DNA of 32,918 nucleotides from Verrucomicrobiota bacterium (GTDB lineage: Bacteria > Verrucomicrobiota > Verrucomicrobiia > Opitutales > Opitutaceae). This document shows positions 32,501 to 32,918 of the stretch, piece by piece. Each line of letters begins with the position of its first letter. The first letter of the stretch is position 1. The translations under genes were made by a program, and so were the position numbers. The stretch covers positions 1 to 32,918 of the forward strand of contig JAUVVA010000034.1 of NCBI GenBank assembly GCA_030604905.1, in the 5' to 3' direction. The notes beneath the pieces are model-generated. The model had not been told where the DNA came from. It searched no databases and saw nothing but the letters and a program-made list of their open reading frames with translations.

Positions 32501-32918
32501 GGCGGCACGCTTAGCACCACCTGGTCGCGTGTCTCCGGCCCAGGCACCGCGACCTTCGGCAACGCCGCCCAACTCTCCACCACCGTCACCTTCTCCGCCG
32601 CCGGCACCCACGTCCTCCGCCTCACTGTCGCCGACGCCATCGCCACCGTCTTTGAAGACCTTGCTGTCACGGTGACCGGAGGAGCCAACACCGCCCCGAC
32701 GATCAGCTCGGTGGCCAACCAGACGATTCCGTTCAACGGCACCACCGGTCCGCTCGCGGTCACGGTGGGCGACGCCGAGACCGCGGCCGCCTCGCTCGTG
32801 CTCACCGGGGCCTCGTCCAACACCACCCTGATCCCCAACGCCAACATCGTCCTCGGCGGCACGGGCGCCAACCGCACCGTCGCGGTGACGCCCGCCGCCA
32901 ACCAGACCGGCACCGCCA
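20513..32918 (+). CDS. Giant secreted multidomain protein with N-terminal metzincin-type zinc protease (3' end outside window)
   Basis: The frame stays open for 4,135 codons to the window edge. Signal peptide 1-24 (cut ARA/Q). Protease about 25-415: zinc site HEWGHNWGVYH at 201-211 (HExxHxxGxxH) and Met-turn WDVMGGG with Met240. Then PKD about 415-503 (YDWDFGDD), PA14-like 515-655, Ig-like 662-750, an unassigned beta region, two Calx-beta-like 993-1220, two putative-Ig modules, LamG 1745-1951, two Big-type modules near 2060 and 2245, an autotransporter-strand region 2332-3390 (TWTGAVSSDWHNPANW; GDGTLELAG), two I-set Ig 3496-3665 and LamG 3767-3956. Four WxxVSGPG-type modules and three copies of another module are interspersed. 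It is probably a surface or secreted protease-adhesin. The substrate and C-terminal anchor are unknown. Long antisense open frames are shadows. Confidence 0.9.
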   Translation, partial: MRRPSFHLFLCFFVALLFAASARAQLTFDPANPPASASPPTEQYHHYTGAFSHQKGPKTVLVILVQPSDGTTWTNPPSFASLDSQLNSSSQNYYNATYRQTWFGPKRQGGLDIERLVVTPVLILPKTAAQYQASFGTLQSDSLAAVRAQGGAWNGGNRDPNYFDRWVVMSNTKMISSTGLAYVGGRFSWVGTRLDGGVTEHEWGHNWGVYHANDWSVPAGAHPRSSAGSNGEYQDGWDVMGGGSVLFNPQFRENLGFLERSRGEALDITASGTYRLYDYVHPHRRQDLGLVRALVIPMSSFTDPKRLILGFGHHGGVDGGLGRSDWNRNAVTVHSKLSDGSNRIDTTPGSRQVGDANDSSIKIGRTYSEGANVNGTQMYGGFHVTPVARGRTAFNGVDHEWIDVVVNYQDSISGNQPPTASFSQSVFTGASPGSPFTISVTASDPNGDALAYDWDFGDDTYNLVNSATQAKTWSSPGLYLVRCTVSDMKGGTVTTEAWVSVGSLEYAPSVVTPTTSGLHYRAYVGTWSALPDFHLLNPVASGTVSGFSLAVRPANNQFALLFTGYIEVPAQDVYQFTVTCDDGARLFIGNQLVVDNDGVKGVPISRFGNIALKAGKHPVRLEFFNRDNAATLQVQWARLGQTAQTIPALSLVQPTWAGNAAPAVAITEPSAGESFVVNSDITIGADASDDGSIARVVFFVNGAFLDQTTTPPYGTVWPKAPVGTHTLTAIAYDNTGRWTRSAPLVVEVVSPPPTNGIGINFGASNATNTLYFNERAGAVYDYANWNNISSGSGSDLVLADHNGSPTSARLSFASDGTRSGPFSNNADISTAPGKLMRSGVTRDFDIEPALNPNPAATVSNIPYASYDVYVYVDPPEASGNDAEASRILLTPSEGDAPSPRFVRNSITANDGVGDYPTYDTFTGFREATATSLHDSPEKLFGNYVVFRGLTSSSFTVESTRRNGSSLADGTNGRHARFLNAIQVIEAVPTAPGLIIRQTGGGTMVSEQGTADSITVALAFPPTATVTVSVQPDAQLTVDKSSLTFTPANWNVAQSVTIRAVDDTVPEGPHAGILLLAASGGNYTGLETRSITVAIEDNDQAGVSVTAVGTLREGNAATAAWVFTRRDATSFASPLLVSFQMSGTASTNGDYTLSGASVSYNSATGAGTVTIPAGQSQVTLTAAAVNNSTAEFAETAILTVLPGSGYTPVAPVSASITIFDDDAIDYLAECFNNSTYGSRPWDLNNRSITFTPSGSTYTVSTESITAFPSGTSNFTNFDKGVMTSGTSSSGFWSHTLAANFPFFGISRSQIFVSTEGSITFGSGSSLTGTVSNLFGNTIPKIGAFWTNLNPGANGNVAHRRILDGTDSRTVIYYNAVRIADGTTNNASFQIELFDDGRIRLSYLSVPNTALTVVVGLATGDSAIMPSSPFTPTSSPRPFYQSDFSLYPAPAPANHPPSFASLPVRITPLGQPYSYTAVGADIDSAQTLGFTTPVKPAWLSLTNHGNRSATLSGTPPSSGTFPVTLQLSDGVSSVQQAFDLIVVPSSGNTAPVFTSSPGASPFGNVGNLFTYAITTSDADGHAVSLAAVERPGWLNFTSTGAGTATLSGIIPDNDITTYPVALIASDGLASTAQAFTISVNRAPRVTLVTPASGAVALPDRSQGLRLLATVTDDGQPSVPGAVTLGWTQIEGPATAVFSAPASSDTQVSFPASGVYRLRLTADDGALSTPADIVVYVEVSPDAALANGLRGHWRFNESSGATQALDSSANGAHLALIGAPVFGMGVEGNALTGNAVANQYAELTSAPYAAQTTFSAWVRADISPSDTTGIRTVFSHADSSNNARTRLGLKPSSSQLLFRSPHQTQGVWETSTYRLPANEWVHLVLTYDNSSTANHPVLYVNGSPVALTRTTVPSGSLSASDRLRIGGLSGANDAWRGRIDDVRLYNRILSPAELRLVSLTSPPNQAPLVSAALRDPIEAFANTGVLVATAEDDGLPVVPGELSTHWTQVSGPGIATFADPGALQTAVAFNASGTYVLRFTADDGAASSSADLSVTVTLADPVATQIEITPAEVTLRPATSQAFAAVLFDQYARPISPQPTFAWSVSGGGTVNTSGLFVASSTEGGPHTLTASAAGVNSSAQVTIFNHPPTMGLVPNQVLAVGRTLPPIDVIVDDVETPAASLTLTATSSNQTLLPAANLALGGSGADRVLTLAPAPGQTGVSTVTLQLSDGHKTATQTFTLTVQPRTATTIEVSPANFSLPPAASGSFAAVVRDQVGDPVSPQPGINWSVSGGGTINSAGLFTADAAHGGPHTVTASASGLSGTASVTIRPAGAFTWTGAVSSDWHNPANWSSFVPGPSDLAVFAAASPAHQPHITGTARVRGLRFLSTSGPVEIGGGTLELGGAGLLNGGQIRGTTVLGSTTVTGCDPLITSQLAELLALNQPVSISGTNIPAGSTVIAASGTSLTLSEAATGGATNAYNLNAATSSPITISSHLVLVAAQAWQLSHNGSVGSVLTVSGDLSGSGELRIGSTNNSNGTTLPWLRLTGSNSAYTGTISFSNPVTQGSAGLILGSAASMSGGLIHLESPANQNHNLWLTGGPGSGTYTFGINGTQTSGPRVQTRNAVAGLFTTGGPVAWDPGAGSDYAWSAASGVTYFTVAGTDASTPAPLHLGNDASRFIISGASKSLLSATTGNHRSQVVLRSALADGNETTARTLISSLRLFRLTRPAVNQHATARLGLTLTGGTLAFSHVNQLPGGNLHLNGGGLLFDGVSWADFLAARPTGTGNGQWQITGATGLAARSVPLDIGSGLNANVATFNLGSSSRDADGITAFADAPVRISQSISHADADRTIQVAGALRRLSGTGVYTGFDVTPIHEISGQISGLGSTRTLSILGLNNGEVAEGESGGILRLSGANTFTGTVLLGHSSLTGDTANPQGFGVLLATSDAAFGHASNSVVVSSVNSRGWALLLEDPTGAGRSFTRPFRYEIRGSGNSQARSWAFGAHSGHVIYGGALTVAPQSGTTLANSTTYNLNLHAGTGSVLQLGAPGTAATFLNQTNSANTANITTLQLRKTGPGLARIDNLGITPANSNAQHYWELQEGVLRETGTAAANSLNGARLVLSGGVLETSGGITRAFGTGGGQLQWLSGGFAARGDELTVNLPVAAAATAWGATNFLTGPLILGSTTADNIVYIENPIALANGDNQTVTREIRVIDNPASLADRAVLVGNLRNRADGGDGGTGARNLLKTGDGTLELAGPNNEMLGSVTVAAGTLVVSGKLSAFGVTVASGGALGGDGLVNAPVNVDGAGALAFELSTPAADHARLSIGDRLSFAPGAQVRITTRGVQFGTGTYTLARATGGISGPLPTLVKPAALGASLQLNGSLLQLVVGDVSPNAPPTISPIANQTTLSGVAVGPVSFTVGDAETPAAELLVSATSSNTALLPNGNISFGGSGANRTLTLLPISGQAGLATVTVTVDDGGKTASTSFTLTVQRAPFFTLHPVGQSLFTGNTLTLSAEAGGSPAPSYQWRRNGADITGATSATFTRTNITPADAGSYTVVATNSVGSVESNAALVQVSVQVAPSFTSHPQSQMIDLGGTLTLSASASGDPAPSYQWRRNGTDIIGATSTTYTKFNLTLEDGGAYTVVATNTAGFAESNIATITINTPPSVTIISPSVPIIALPDRGDSLVLVASATDSQSTPTLTWSRVSGPGTATFADPQSASTSVVFSADGTHVLRATASDGSLSAVAELTVVVGADTALPEPALRWALNETSGASVATSVGSNNGSITGSLYAWSSGILGNALYFTGNASATYIQSSANISSNDNPGFTAAAWIRPDSFPASGSRAVMALNGNNNNNARTWLAVGPNGVLTGRAGSVDLASAAQTLTAGQWHHVALTAGGGTVRLYVNGTQVATAADTAAGLTNTLRVGNNRSADTANQFVGGVDEVRFFTAPLSASQVNGLARINAPQVNPGTAPSATVGAAANLAGTASAGGTLSTTWSRVSGPGTATFGNAAQLSTTVTFSAAGTHVLRLTVADAIATVFEDLAVTVTGGANTAPTISSVANQTIPFNGTTGPLAVTVGDAETAAASLVLTGASSNTTLIPNANIVLGGTGANRTVAVTPAANQTGTA
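25430..25726 (+). repeat. PKD-like module copy 1 (of four)
   Basis: Residues about 1640-1738 of the giant protein contain WTQIEGPATAVFSAP followed by a VYRLRLTADDGA end. The same layout recurs at 26396-26680, 31514-31787 and 32423-32674, each with W-(T/S)-(Q/R)-V-S-G-P-G and a VLR...DG-like end, so a domain has been duplicated and dispersed. Confidence 0.7.
26396..26680 (+). repeat. PKD-like module copy 2
   Basis: Residues about 1962-2057 carry WTQVSGPGIATFADPG and YVLRFTADDGA. The module directly follows the first LamG domain. Confidence 0.7.
26939..27232 (+). repeat. Cadherin-like module copy 1 (of three)
   Basis: Residues from 2143 run PPTMGLVPNQ, then DDVETPAASLTLTATSSNQT, LGGSGADRVLTL and FTLTV. 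Near-copies are at 30698-30991 and 32687-32918. It sits between the two Big-type modules. Confidence 0.7.
30698..30991 (+). repeat. Cadherin-like module copy 2
   Basis: Residues from 3396 run PPTISPIANQ, GDAETPAAELLVSATSSNTA, FGGSGANRTLTL and FTLTV. It follows the autotransporter-strand region. DNA similarity to copy 1 is visible around the GGCGGCTCCGGGGCC stretch. Confidence 0.7.
31514..31787 (+). repeat. PKD-like module copy 3
   Basis: Residues about 3668-3758 carry WSRVSGPGTATFADPQ and HVLRATASDGS. It precedes the second LamG domain, whereas copy 2 follows the first LamG domain. Confidence 0.7.
32423..32674 (+). repeat. PKD-like module copy 4
   Basis: Residues about 3971-4054 carry WSRVSGPGTATFGNAA and HVLRLTVADA. 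The ten residues WSRVSGPGTA are identical to copy 3, indicating a recent duplication. Confidence 0.7.
32687..32918 (+). repeat. Cadherin-like module copy 3 (cut by window edge)
   Basis: Residues from 4059 run APTISSVANQ, GDAETAAASLVLTGASSNTT and LGGTGANRTVAV to the edge. It is close to copy 2, so the modular array continues beyond the window. Confidence 0.7.

Overview
The window looks like a chromosomal stretch of a GC-rich Verrucomicrobiota bacterium, most likely Opitutaceae. That assignment is inferred from gene style, not from a marker gene: a TPR / small secreted protein / probable ExbB-type operon, a LacI regulator beside glycoside hydrolases, and a giant LamG/Ig/autotransporter-strand surface protein. 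No rRNA, tRNA, CRISPR array or origin was seen.

Layout. (1) 1-3940, minus strand: a large TPR protein, a smaller secreted repeat protein and the start of a signal-peptide plus membrane protein. (2) 4045-5187: a LacI-family regulator, divergent from region 1. (3) 5330-13300: an intracellular saccharide-degradation cluster, with a GH29 fucosidase-like enzyme and a GH130 enzyme (minus), a secreted protein of unknown family (minus), and a divergent GH52 beta-xylosidase plus second GH29 enzyme (plus). (4) 13301-13813: a non-coding array of short perfect hairpins. (5) 13814-16766: an AT-richer island of small secreted proteins on the minus strand. It holds two paralogues, one cut by a stop just before its membrane anchor, a gene split by an in-frame TAA, and at its upstream edge an IS4-type transposase remnant abutting an N-terminally truncated gene. 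(6) 16783-19501, minus: a mutarotase-fold-like protein and a GH10 xylanase without a signal peptide. (7) 19782-32918, plus: a 244-residue membrane-anchored protein that overlaps by 4 nt (ATGA) a giant gene open for 4,135 codons and running off the window. The giant protein starts with a signal peptide and a metzincin-type zinc protease (HExxHxxGxxH plus Met-turn), followed by PKD, PA14-like, Calx-beta-like, LamG, Ig-like and autotransporter-strand modules.

How it fits together. GH52, GH10, GH29 and GH130 enzymes without export signals suggest that imported xylan-derived, fucosylated or mannosylated oligosaccharides are finished inside the cell; no transporter lies in the window. A 17-bp motif with an ACGTnnAAG core recurs six times, in front of the TPR/LacI pair, GH130, the secreted protein/GH52 pair and GH10. 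It is a candidate operator for the LacI regulator. The protease gene pair is a separate secreted or surface system. The 244-residue partner may be a prodomain or inhibitor encoded as its own gene. That pair and the hairpin array are the most interesting items here.
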